Source: Bacillus glycinifermentans (GTDB lineage: Bacteria > Bacillota > Bacilli > Bacillales > Bacillaceae). Taken from it: a stretch of 64,000 bases of DNA. The stretch is from positions 372,001 to 436,000 of the forward strand of contig NZ_LECW02000004.1 in assembly GCF_001042475.2 (NCBI RefSeq). Direction: 5' to 3'. This document shows, piece after piece, positions 45,616 to 54,079 of this stretch (position 1 is its first letter; the number at the start of each line of letters is the position of its first letter). The notes beneath the pieces are model-generated. The model saw only the letters and a list, made by a program, of their open reading frames with translations, was not told the DNA's origin and ran no database searches. The position numbers and the translations under genes are program-made.

Positions 45616-46681
45616 TCTCCTTCCCCTCCTTATACTGTACTTTCACTTTAATAGACGTACCTCTCTGAAGTGCGGAATGAATCCGAAGACTTCCTTCCAT
45701 CTGATCGACTCTCTCTTTCATATGTTTGAATCCCAGACCTTCCTCTGTCAGCCCGCGCTCAAAACCGATGCCATTGTCCTGAATCATTAAAACGAGTTCA
45801 CCGCCTTCTTTATACAGTATGACTTCAATAAGTGTCGCCTGCGAATATTTCAGGGCGTTATGCAGCGCTTCCTGGATCACGCGGTACAAATTGATTTCCA
45901 CACTCGGCAACAAGCGATTGCTGACATTGCTTGAGGCAAATGTAATAGAAACATCTTTATGCGTCTTGTTTAAACCGGAAACAAGGTGCTCGACAGTAGG
46001 GATCAACCCCAGTTGATCAAGACTATGCGGACGCAGCTGAAGAGAGTAGAGCTTGATGTCTTGTATCGCCTTTTCCAGTTCATCGATGATTTCCTGCATG
46101 TATTCTTTAAATGGATCTTCCTGCTTCATGCGCGATCGAATCGCTTGAATGCCTACTGAAACCGAATAAAGCGATTGCCCTACGCCGTCGTGCAGTTCCT
46201 GGGCCAACCGCTTGTGTTCGTTTTCCTGGGCTTCTAACGTTTTTTGCAGAACGAGCTTGGAGATCCTGGCTTCCTCTTCCTTTTTCTTCATCGTTAAATC
46301 TTTCAGGACCAAAAGGACTTCCTTTTGATCGCCGTTTTCATAAATGACAGCCGTACTCATCTCCATGTCGACGAATCGCCCCTCATAGGTGGGCATTGAG
46401 GAAAGAAAATAAGGAATTTCCCGTTTGGCCAGCAAATAACAACGCTCTTCTCCCTCTTCCAGTTTTCTCGTTTGGCAGTAGGAACAGTACGGAACCTTGT
46501 CCCCTACTTTCCATCCCGTCATCTTCTCTGCGGCCGGATTCATCACCAGTATTCTGCGTTCCTGATCCATCATGATGATTCCATCCTGCAAATGGTCGAA
46601 GATCTGCCTTAAATAGCCGCTTTCCATTGACTTTCCTTCTTCTTTATACCGTTCAAAAAAAGTCGGGTTTTGACACATCAT
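45590..46681 (-). CDS. PAS-domain histidine kinase with Cys cluster (NreB-like)
   Basis: A 363-residue soluble kinase: a PAS domain (about 20-125), a linker coiled coil, a HisKA_3 domain with phospho-His in AQELHDGVGQS, and a HATPase domain (QDNGIGFE). The PAS carries C66, C69 and C81 spaced C-X2-C-X11-C, the same as three of the four cysteines that hold the 4Fe-4S cluster in staphylococcal NreB. The fourth cysteine is absent. The start is at 46681 or the next ATG (46678); GGGAGGG lies just upstream. Likely a cytosolic redox, oxygen or sulfur sensor. Confidence 0.87.
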   Translation of the reverse strand: MMCQNPTFFERYKEEGKSMESGYLRQIFDHLQDGIIMMDQERRILVMNPAAEKMTGWKVGDKVPYCSYCQTRKLEEGEERCYLLAKREIPYFLSSMPTYEGRFVDMEMSTAVIYENGDQKEVLLVLKDLTMKKKEEEARISKLVLQKTLEAQENEHKRLAQELHDGVGQSLYSVSVGIQAIRSRMKQEDPFKEYMQEIIDELEKAIQDIKLYSLQLRPHSLDQLGLIPTVEHLVSGLNKTHKDVSITFASSNVSNRLLPSVEINLYRVIQEALHNALKYSQATLIEVILYKEGGELVLMIQDNGIGFERGLTEEGLGFKHMKERVDQMEGSLRIHSALQRGTSIKVKVQYKEGKESDQGIAGR

Positions 46682-46699
46682 GGACCCTCCCTCAGCTAT

Positions 46700-47035
46700 C
46701 TATTCCTCGTACAATCGATAGACTCTCTTTAACTTCTGTTCAAACTGGTCAAAATGAACAAAACGCGCTTCTCTTAGACATTCGGTTCCCTCAATAAACA
46801 AAAGAAGCACAGGAATTGTGAAGACTGAAAACCTGCCGGCAACCTCCTCCACTATGTCAGCATTGATATGTCCCAATTTGACCCTCGGAAATCGAGCGAG
46901 CAGTACTCTAAGCTGCGGCAGAACAGAGTGGCATACTGTGCATTGAGGCCTTGATATATATATAAAACTTAATTTATGATCGTTTATGAATTTCTCAATT
47001 GACACCAGTGCAGTCAGCTCTGTAACCTCTTTCAT
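46700..47035 (-). CDS. Thioredoxin-like protein
   Basis: A 111-residue thioredoxin-fold protein with active site CTVC (Cys32, Cys35) and the cis-proline in FTIPVLLLF. It is close to the YdbP/YtpP type. In this operon it may reduce protein or low-molecular persulfides; that role is inferred from context only. Confidence 0.85.
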   Translation of the reverse strand: MKEVTELTALVSIEKFINDHKLSFIYISRPQCTVCHSVLPQLRVLLARFPRVKLGHINADIVEEVAGRFSVFTIPVLLLFIEGTECLREARFVHFDQFEQKLKRVYRLYEE

Positions 47036-47078
47036 CCAATTCCTCCTTCAAAACAGATAATATAGAAAACTTTAAACA

Positions 47079-47858
47079 TTAATGTAAGATATCAAACCAG
47101 ATTTTCACGGTTGTAATCAAAATAACGAATATCAGAATACCTTGAAGAACTTTAGCCTTCATCTTCTTGCCAATTAAAACACCTATCGGGGATGCCATTA
47201 GGCTGGCAGCTATTATAACCAAAGCCGGCATAATAGGAACATGTCCAATGATGAGCTTTGTGGCTGTTGTTCCAATCGATGAAATAAATGTAACTGCGAG
47301 TGATGTTGCGATTGTGATTCGTGTAGGTATTTTTAAAACGACTAACATGAGCGGAACAAGCAGAAAAGCGCCGCCGGCACCGACAATGCCTGAAGCCAAG
47401 CCGACTGCAAAAGTGATTACTGAGGTTAATATCTTCGGAAAGCGAACGTGATCACTGTGATGACCTTCTGTTCCTGTCTTTGGAATAAACATCATGACTG
47501 CGGCGATTATCGCCAATATTCCGTAAACCAAGTTTATGAAATCTTCGGAGAAAAAATGTGACCCATAACCACCGACTAGACTTCCGATCAGAATACTTAA
47601 TCCCATAACGGTGATAAGTTCTTTATTTAAGTAACCGCCTTTCCGGTAAGCCCATACACCGGAAAATGTTGCAACAAAAACCTGGACTGCCACAATACCT
47701 GAAACCTGGTAAGCATTAAAGCCTGTAAACCCAAATAACACAGGCATGTATAATAACAAAGGATAATTAATAATGGCTCCCCCAACGCCAAGCATCCCAG
47801 ACATAAAAGAACCAACTAATCCGATTAAAAATAGTAGAAGAATAAAAGATATGTCCAC
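47079..47858 (-). CDS. yrkJ: TauE/SafE family sulfite or sulfur-anion exporter
   Basis: A 259-residue membrane protein with about eight helices and two repeats of the TauE/SafE glycine signature (LVGSFMSGMLGVGGAI; VGLASGIVGAGGAFLLVP). Such proteins export sulfite, thiosulfate or sulfoacetate. The start is GTG 47858 after AAGGAGG. In B. subtilis the yrkE-yrkF-yrkH-yrkI-yrkJ cluster has the same kind of order (from memory), so yrkJ is a reasonable symbol. Confidence 0.87.
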   Translation of the reverse strand: MDISFILLLFLIGLVGSFMSGMLGVGGAIINYPLLLYMPVLFGFTGFNAYQVSGIVAVQVFVATFSGVWAYRKGGYLNKELITVMGLSILIGSLVGGYGSHFFSEDFINLVYGILAIIAAVMMFIPKTGTEGHHSDHVRFPKILTSVITFAVGLASGIVGAGGAFLLVPLMLVVLKIPTRITIATSLAVTFISSIGTTATKLIIGHVPIMPALVIIAASLMASPIGVLIGKKMKAKVLQGILIFVILITTVKIWFDILH

Positions 47859-47879
47859 TAACTTTCCTCCTTTCCATCA

Positions 47880-47994
47880 ATAAAAAGGGGAATAGCCCCC
47901 TTTTATCACATTTAACCTTTTTAATCCAAAACTTTAATACACCATCTTCTTCTGTATCTTTAAGCAACTCGTGACCGCCTGCCTTAGCCCATTT
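47880..47994 (-). pseudogene. C-terminal scrap of a second TusA (YrkI-like) gene
   Basis: Directly after the yrkF stop, the minus strand reads KWAKAGGHELLKDTEEDG, then VLKFWIKKV. This is the end of a TusA domain and closely parallels residues 53-74 of yrkF. The N-terminal part with the catalytic CPMP is missing. A deletion between the two TusA copies, which would also remove yrkH, explains it. A hairpin AAAAGGGG / CCCCTTTT (47882-47902) is embedded. Confidence 0.72.
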
Positions 47995-48570
47995 TTATTG
48001 ATCTTTTTCAACAGGTCCTGACCACTCCGCCATACCTTGCAAAACATTTTCTACATTTTCAAAACCATTATTGGCAAGTTTTTTGGCAGCTAGATCACTT
48101 CGATTACCTGTTCGGCAAACAACATAAATTTTCCCGTCTCTATTCAGTTCGTTTGCTCTTTTTTCGAGTTCACCCAACGGAATTGAAACGGCTCCGGGAA
48201 TATGGCCGGAACTGTATTCTGCGGGTTCCCGGACATCTACAACTGTTATTTGCTCTTTCGCTTCTACCTTTTTTTGAAGCTCTTCATTTTGGATTGTATG
48301 AGGAAACTTTTTTTCTACCTTTATATCAGAGTTACTGGCTTTGCGAAGATAATGATTTAATATATCTCCGTCTTCTGTTGTACCGAGATACTGGTGACCG
48401 CTTCCCTTTGCCCATGCCTGTATATCAGCAAGAGACCCTTTATCAGTAGCATGCACTTCCATTACCTGCCCCGGTTCTAACTCATTCATGGCCTTTTTTG
48501 TTTTTACAATGGGCATTGGACAAGCAAGCCCCTTCGCATCTAACACGCGGTCAGATTTGATGTTCATCAA
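47995..48570 (-). CDS. yrkF: TusA-rhodanese fusion sulfurtransferase (YrkF/CstA-like)
   Basis: A 191-residue fusion. The N-terminal TusA domain carries the persulfide Cys17 in ACPMP, and the C-terminal rhodanese has Cys152 in VCRTGNRS. It passes sulfane sulfur between carriers and resembles CstA and B. subtilis YrkF. Operon member between yrkE and the exporter. Confidence 0.9.
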   Translation of the reverse strand: MMNIKSDRVLDAKGLACPMPIVKTKKAMNELEPGQVMEVHATDKGSLADIQAWAKGSGHQYLGTTEDGDILNHYLRKASNSDIKVEKKFPHTIQNEELQKKVEAKEQITVVDVREPAEYSSGHIPGAVSIPLGELEKRANELNRDGKIYVVCRTGNRSDLAAKKLANNGFENVENVLQGMAEWSGPVEKDQ

Positions 48571-48661
48571 TCATCCCTCCATACTCATTTTCTGTATCAC
48601 CGGTTCCATTTGATCGCTCCGGCAACCCTATTCCTTAAAGCACCGTTTAATTTGAAGACCG

Positions 48662-49153
48662 TTATATAAATAAATTCACTTTTGCTTCGTTGGCATCCCC
48701 GAGATATGCGGCAACTCCTGCATAATCAATACCGTCGATAAGTTCTTCTTTTTGCAAGCCTAACAAGTTCATTGTCATTGTACAGGCAACAAGCTTAACT
48801 CCTTGTTCTTGCGCCATTTCAATCAGCTGAGGCAGAGACAGCACGCCGTGCTTTTTCATGACATGTTTGATCATTTTAGGCCCGATACCGGCAAAATTCA
48901 TTTTAGATAATCCGAATTTCTTTGAACCCCGGGGCATCATAAAGCCGAATGCTTTTTCAAGCGGCCCTTTCTTTACCGGCACCGGTTCATCTTTTCTTAA
49001 AGCGTTAAGACCCCAAAATGTATGAAAAATTGTTACCTCATGATCATAAGCAGCGGCTCCATTAGCAATAATAAAAGCGGCAATAGCTTTATCTAAGTCA
49101 CCACTGAATAAAACAATGGTCGTTTTCTCTTTTTGGTCTGACATGTATATCAT
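48662..49153 (-). CDS. yrkE: DsrE/DsrF-like sulfur carrier protein (YrkE)
   Basis: A 163-residue DsrE-family protein. The conserved pattern includes VLFSGDLDKAIAAFIIANGA at the N-terminus and the persulfide-carrying cysteine in VACTMTMNLLG. It probably receives sulfane sulfur from, or gives it to, yrkF. Two ATGs (49153, 49144) fit the GGAGGAG site; the first is listed. Confidence 0.88.
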   Translation of the reverse strand: MIYMSDQKEKTTIVLFSGDLDKAIAAFIIANGAAAYDHEVTIFHTFWGLNALRKDEPVPVKKGPLEKAFGFMMPRGSKKFGLSKMNFAGIGPKMIKHVMKKHGVLSLPQLIEMAQEQGVKLVACTMTMNLLGLQKEELIDGIDYAGVAAYLGDANEAKVNLFI

Positions 49154-49173
49154 CTCTCCTCCATCTAATATAC

Positions 49174-49193
49174 ATATACCTGTATGGGTATAA
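49174..49193. promoter_or_regulatory. CsoR/CstR-like operator 1 (yrkE promoter)
   Basis: ATATACCTGTATGGGTATAA, an inverted repeat of the ATACC...GGTAT kind, about 20-40 bp before yrkE. Confidence 0.7.
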
Positions 49194-49224
49194 TGCGATG
49201 CAAAAAAATATGAGTTTCAACCCG

Positions 49225-49244
49225 CTATACCTACCGGGGTATAA
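49225..49244. promoter_or_regulatory. CsoR/CstR-like operator 2 (between cstR and yrkE)
   Basis: CTATACCTACCGGGGTATAA, with the inverted arms TATACC and GGTATA and a G/C-rich centre typical of CsoR-family sites. Confidence 0.72.
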
Positions 49245-49308
49245 TAATTGGTAAAAAATTTTTCGCTTATACGGTACAGGGGCTGTATCATATACAGCCA
49301 GCTATTCA

Positions 49309-49569
49309 TTATCTGCTTTTCACCAATAAATTAACCGCTTCTTGAATAAGATCTTCGGTATCTTCTCCCCTTTCGATTTGAAGGCGCACGCATTTTTCTA
49401 AATTACTGCTTACAATTACTCCAATGGCCCGATCTAATGCAGAACGCACCGCTGACATTTGGCTTACGAGCTCTTTGCACTCTTTGCCTTCATCCATCAT
49501 TTTTAATATTCCTCGCACTTGACCCTCAATTCGTTTTATCCTGTTTTTTAATTGATCATCGTATTCCAT
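49309..49569 (-). CDS. CstR-type persulfide-sensing repressor (CsoR family, YrkD-like)
   Basis: An 86-residue all-helical CsoR/DUF156 protein (RIEGQVRGILKMM). It keeps two cysteines, Cys31 and Cys60, but has Asn56 where copper-binding CsoR has its histidine ligand. That pattern marks CstR, which derepresses when its cysteines form polysulfide bridges. Context (DsrE, TusA-rhodanese, Sqr, CstB) agrees. Its ATG overlaps the stop of the upstream rhodanese pseudogene (TGATG). Confidence 0.88.
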   Translation of the reverse strand: MEYDDQLKNRIKRIEGQVRGILKMMDEGKECKELVSQMSAVRSALDRAIGVIVSSNLEKCVRLQIERGEDTEDLIQEAVNLLVKSR

Positions 49570-49925
49570 CAGTTAACCTCCCTGTTTTCTTTTATCTTTC
49601 CCAACCATGAAGAGATGCCGCCAGACAAATGATAAATATCTTTATCATTCTTTTTCTGCATTATCTTTGCAAACCGTTTACTGCGCATGCCGCTTTGGCA
49701 ATATATAGGAATCTTTTTACAACGTTGATGAACCACAGCTTACGGGATATTCACTGCACCAGGAATGTGGCCGGAACGAAATTCATGCGCTTCTCTCACA
49801 TTTTCCAGTTTGTTTTCCGTTTTTGCCCGTAATTGCACTTCTGTCAGATGCCCTAAGTTTTCAACTGGTGATAACCTTTTGTATACAGACCAGCCTATCG
49901 CAATTAACAGTACTAAATAATTCAA
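49569..49925 (-). pseudogene. Membrane-anchored rhodanese with in-frame stop
   Basis: From ATG 49925 (GGGAGGTG upstream) the frame encodes a transmembrane helix, then EFRSGHIPGAVNIP, and stops at TAA 49740-49742. The same frame continues with the active site YCQSGMRSK and a normal end. A single nonsense change therefore separates the N-terminal anchor from the catalytic cysteine. First gene of the cstR operon. Confidence 0.8.
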
Positions 49926-49941
49926 TCACCTCCCCCATACT

Positions 49942-49959
49942 TATACCTCTATACGTATA
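49942..49959. promoter_or_regulatory. CsoR/CstR-like operator 3 (rhodanese-cstR promoter)
   Basis: TATACCTCTATACGTATA, weaker than sites 1 and 2 but placed ~20 bp before the rhodanese pseudogene start. Confidence 0.55.
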
Positions 49960-50018
49960 ATACTGAACGACAAAAGGTTAATCAAATTTTAAAACTTGTT
50001 ATCTAACAAAACCATGAT

Positions 50019-50451
50019 TTATTTAGTAAAGATTTCTCCTTGAACCTCAATTTTGACATCTGCTTTTTTTAACAAGTTTCCTATCGTGCACCCTCTATCA
50101 GCTGCTGCAAATATTCGGTTTGCTGATTGAATTTGCTTTTCTGTCGCCTTCTCTGATAAAACGATACGAGGCCGGTGGAATTTTAAATTCATCATCAGAG
50201 TTAAGCCCTTCAGAATCAACCGCCACACCGATTACAGGAAGATCCCTTGATTCGATCATAGATACAAGAACAGATGTATAACAAGCTGTTGCAGACGCTA
50301 TCAGAATTTCTTTTGGAGAAGCTCCATCTCCACTTCCACCGAATTCAGCAGGAATCGCAATCTTTGTATTTAGGGATTCTGTTTTCAGAGATCCGTTCCC
50401 TTTGATACCATTGTTCCAATCAATCTTCACATTTGTTTTCACAATAAACAC
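50019..50451 (-). pseudogene. OsmC-family protein, frameshifted
   Basis: The first frame (from ATG 50451) gives EFGGSGDGASPKEILIASAT and the redox cysteine in ATACYTSVLVSM, then goes out of frame. The second frame (to 50019) gives HRPRIVLSEKATEKQIQSAN and the second OsmC cysteine in DRGCTIGNLL. Together they make one peroxiredoxin-like OsmC protein of about 140 residues; one frameshift lies near FHRP. Confidence 0.78.
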
Positions 50452-50548
50452 TCCTTTTAGTATATAAAAGAAGCCCCTTAAAAAAGGAGTCTTCTAACCA
50501 GATAAATAGACAAGCTAAGAAAAGTACTGTTCGTTTTCATTTAAGTAA

Positions 50549-50961
50549 TTAAGCATGAAGCTGACGGAGAATCTCATGTACATCCACATGAGATCTCTGC
50601 TCAACAATTTTGCCGTCAGCAATACGTAAAAGAATCATAAGAGAAAACTTAACGGCTTTCCCCGTTCCCAAGGACACCGGCAAATGGAGTCCCTGTGTGC
50701 TTACCTTCAAAAATAAAATAAACTGATACAAGATCGCCTTCAGCAATCATCGCTTTAATTGGCATTTTAAAGCCCGGAAAAGCATCAAAGTTTTTCTTTT
50801 CAGATTCAATTAACCTCCTCTACACCCGGAAACGGTGTATCTAATTGCGGATAGAATACAAAGTCTTTATGGCAAAAGTCTTTTAAGTCATCGTACTTTT
50901 CTTGTTCAATGGTTTCAAAGAAACGGCGGACTAATTCTTTATTGTTTTCAAGGGACATCAT
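50549..50961 (-). pseudogene. SnoaL-like / ester cyclase family pseudogene
   Basis: Three frame pieces in order: NKELVRRFFETIEQEKYDDL to PFPGVEEV, then EKKNFDAFPGFKMPIKAMIA to GKHTGTPFAG, then LMILLRIADGKIVEQRSHVD to the stop. This is a SnoaL/NTF2-like protein of about 137 residues broken by two frameshifts. It shares direction and close spacing with the metallo-hydrolase upstream. Confidence 0.78.
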
Positions 50962-50979
50962 GAACGCTCCTCTTCTTAG

Positions 50980-51741
50980 CTAAAATGAATATGATTCGCC
51001 ATCTTCAGGAACTAAAACATGAGCGGAGATGCCTTTTTCATGAATAAAGGATTTTAATTCTTCCTTTGATAATCCCCAATGGTTGACAGCTTCCATGTGG
51101 CTCACGATGATTTTTGCGTTTGGAGCAGCCTTATGCGTTTCATAGACATCTTCTTTACCCATGATGAGAGAACCGCCTTCGTAAAATTGATTATCCCCGC
51201 CATTGACGACAATAATGTCTGGTTGATGTGTATCAATCTCTTTTTGAACGGCATCATACCATACTGTATCTCCGGCTACATATAATGTTTTCTCGCTTTG
51301 ATGTTTGAACACAACGCCGCATACAAGACCTGCCATTTTCAAAATTTCTCCTCTTCCGTGTTCGCCTTTCGTTTTGATTAATTGTATGCCTTCAAAGACT
51401 GTATCTTTTGTTAACACTTCGACATTTTTGAATCCGGCATTTCGGATTTCTGTTGCATCTTCTTCATTTTGGGAGAACAACTTGATATCTTTTGGCAATA
51501 TCTCCTTAGCAGCCTCATCCCAGTGATCTAAATGTAAATGAGTAACAATGACAGCATCAATATCTTTAATAATATTATCGACAGATGTTGGCAATTCAAC
51601 TAAAGGATTATTTTGATCTTGTCTTGGCGCATTTGGAAATGGAGGGTAGGCGCCTTTTTCAGCCAACATTGGATCTATTAAAAACTTTTTGCCTGCATAA
51701 TCGACTACAAGCGTGGCATTACGAATTTGTTGAATGTTCAT
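50980..51741 (-). CDS. Metallo-beta-lactamase fold hydrolase (UlaG-like)
   Basis: A 253-residue hydrolase with the metal motif THLHLDHWD and a later GDTVWYD aspartate, plus a histidine in VSHMEAVNHW. It resembles the L-ascorbate-6-phosphate lactonase (UlaG) type; substrate unknown. Probably regulated by the divergent Lrp/AsnC gene at 51983. Confidence 0.87.
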   Translation of the reverse strand: MNIQQIRNATLVVDYAGKKFLIDPMLAEKGAYPPFPNAPRQDQNNPLVELPTSVDNIIKDIDAVIVTHLHLDHWDEAAKEILPKDIKLFSQNEEDATEIRNAGFKNVEVLTKDTVFEGIQLIKTKGEHGRGEILKMAGLVCGVVFKHQSEKTLYVAGDTVWYDAVQKEIDTHQPDIIVVNGGDNQFYEGGSLIMGKEDVYETHKAAPNAKIIVSHMEAVNHWGLSKEELKSFIHEKGISAHVLVPEDGESYSF

Positions 51742-51982
51742 GTTTTAAGCTCCTTTTCTTTTAATTTACGTATAGTTTATATGATGAGCCATTCACAAAT
51801 ACATGGCTAAAATCAAGTCTTTTGGCCGTTTGACTTGATTTTTGAAAGAATGTATTTATTTTGTGTAAATGCTCAAAGTGGGCTAAAATATATCTTAATT
51901 GGAGACAATTTTTACATGCATTTAATGAAAAGTAATTCACTATACATATGATGTAACATTCGGTTTGAAAGGATTTGGTTGT

Positions 51983-52396
51983 ATGTTGGATCATACGGAC
52001 AGGCGAATATTAGAAGAGTTATCTCAAAACAGTCGTATTACGATGAAAGAGCTGGGCGGAAAAGTCCATTTGACAGGGCAAGCAGCTGCCTCCAGGGTCG
52101 TTAAATTAGAAGATAACGGAGTGATTGAGGGGTATACAATTAAAGTAAATGAAGAAAAGCTAGGTTATCCCGTTCACGTGATGCTCAATATCTATACCAA
52201 AAATACGCATCATCAACCCTATTTATCCTTTATCAAAACACAAGATGAATACGTTATCAATAACTATAAAATTAGTGGAGACGGTTGTTACCTCCTGGAA
52301 TGCAAATTTCCGTCCAATGAAACGTTAGACCAGTTTCTGATCGACTTAAACAGGCATGTCAACTATAAATTAACCGTCATTATTAATAAGCTGTAG
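51983..52396 (+). CDS. Lrp/AsnC family transcriptional regulator
   Basis: A 137-residue regulator: N-terminal helix-turn-helix (LDHTDRRILEELSQNSRITM) and C-terminal RAM ligand domain (DGCYLLECKFPSNETLDQFL). ATG 51983 follows GAAAGGA; the frame opens at 51965. Divergent from the metallo-hydrolase and 64 bp upstream of the frameshifted hydrolase, either of which may be its target. Confidence 0.88.
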   Translation: MLDHTDRRILEELSQNSRITMKELGGKVHLTGQAAASRVVKLEDNGVIEGYTIKVNEEKLGYPVHVMLNIYTKNTHHQPYLSFIKTQDEYVINNYKISGDGCYLLECKFPSNETLDQFLIDLNRHVNYKLTVIINKL

Positions 52397-52460
52397 TTCA
52401 TTTTTAAAAGTGTTTTGTCAGGCCAAACGATGATAACTAAATTTGAAAGAGGGTATTTGA

Positions 52461-53281
52461 ATGGCTTATTGCAAAGTCGGCCAGGCAGAAATTTATTATG
52501 AAGATATAGGTGAAGGCACGCCGATATTGATGATTCATGGTTTTACACCTGACCATAGATTAATGAGCGGCTGCATGGAACCTGTATTTCGTAAGAGGGA
52601 TGGATGGAGACGTATATATATATCGACCTTCCCGGTATGGGGCTGACTAAAAATTATCATGAAATCAGCAGTTCTGATGATATGTTACATGCGGTTGCTG
52701 AATTTATTCGGGAAGTGATTCCCAATGAAAGATACCTGATAGCCGGTGAATCCTACGGCGGATATATCGCCAGGGGAATGATCGAAAAGGAAAAAGAACA
52801 AATACTGGGTGCAGCATTTATATGTCCTGTTATTGTCCCTGATGCAGAAGGCAGAACAGTTGGGGAACATAGAATCTTGAAAAGAGATGCCGAATTTATT
52901 GAAGGTTTAAAGAAGGCGGAATTAGAAGAATTCCAAAGTATTTCAGTGAAGTTGGATGAATATAATTGGTTAAGGTATAACAAAGAAATCGTAAGCGGTT
53001 GTCAAATGGCTGATGAAAAGTTTTTATGCAAGATTAAAAATAATTACGGATTTTCATTTGAATTTGATCATGGTTCTTTTGATAGACCAAGTGTATTTCT
53101 TTTAGGAAGACAGGATTCTGTTGTTGGTTTTCAAGATGCTCTCAGCGTGATAGACAAGTTTCCGCGAGGTACATTCGCTGTAATGGATACAGCGGGTCAC
53201 AATTTGCAAATCGAACAACCGGAACTGTTTAACACTTTGATCAATGAATGGCTGGATAGGGTTGCAGGAGACAAATGCTAA
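52461..53281 (+). pseudogene. Alpha/beta hydrolase split by a TA-repeat frameshift
   Basis: The first frame (52461-52646) starts MAYCKVGQAEIYYED and includes the oxyanion MIHGFTPDHR. The second (to 53281) starts in YIYIDLPGMG and includes the nucleophile motif AGESYGGYIAR and the catalytic AGHNLQIEQP. They join at the run TATATATATAT (52613-52623); removing one TA unit would restore a single protein of ~272 residues. It may be phase-variable or simply broken. Confidence 0.82.
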
Positions 53282-53312
53282 GGGCCTCTGAATGGATCAG
53301 GGGCCTTTTTAT
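53281..53312 (+). terminator. Terminator after the split hydrolase
   Basis: GGGCCTCTGA / TCAGGGGCC hairpin with TTTTT tail. Confidence 0.75.
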
Positions 53313-53352
53313 GAATATTTGTCCACATTCCATTTTCCAGCACATTTAAAAC

Positions 53353-54023
53353 TTACTTCATATTTTTCAAAAACCGTGGAAATCCTTCGTTCTTAGACAC
53401 CCTAATCAATTGATGATGAAAATATTTACTAAAATATTTCTGCACTCTTACGTGTAAATCTTTGAGATACCATTTTTCTAAACTATGCTCCTTAAACAAA
53501 TGTGGCATCCCTAATCTCTCTGAACGCTTCCCCATGCCCCATCCCCTATACTTAGCGTATCAATCCAAATATGCTGCGCGATTCCGCTTAATGCTTTTGG
53601 AAAGTCAGGGGTGAAAGGCAATACAGGAGAAATGGAAGCTTGAGTAGGTATGCCTGCTTCATGTATTTCCTTTAATGCTTTGATGCGCAACTTGATTCCA
53701 GGTGCATATGGAGCAAAAATTCGCTTTATATCTTCCCGATCTGTTTTAATGGTCATAGAGATCAGGACTTCACATTTTTTTCTCAATTCCGTTAGTAAAT
53801 CGATATCTCTCGTGATAAGCGGCCCCCGGGTTTGAATTTGAAGGATATCAGGGGGGTTTTTCATCATTTCTTCCAACAGCATCCTTGTCATTTTTACTCT
53901 ACGTTCAATTGGCTGATAAGGGTCTGTTGCTGTAGACATAAAAATATACACTGACTTGTTTTTACTGCGAAGTTTTGTTATTTCATTTCGGTAGATTTCT
54001 GCTGCGTTTTTTTTGATGTTCAT
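53353..54023 (-). pseudogene. SplB-like radical SAM protein, 5' truncated and frameshifted
   Basis: The frame from 54023 gives YIFMSTATDPYQPIERR, RMLLEEMMKNPPDILQIQTR and LISMTIKTDREDIKRIFAP, which match the middle of spore-photoproduct-lyase-family radical SAM proteins. The CxxxCxxC cluster motif that should precede it is missing. A frameshift at 53511-53535 leads into a second frame with the C-terminal part. Inactive. Confidence 0.75.
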
Positions 54024-54079
54024 CCATTCTCCCTAGGGAATGTCCTTATATGTAATGGATTGTTATTTTTTTGAAAATA

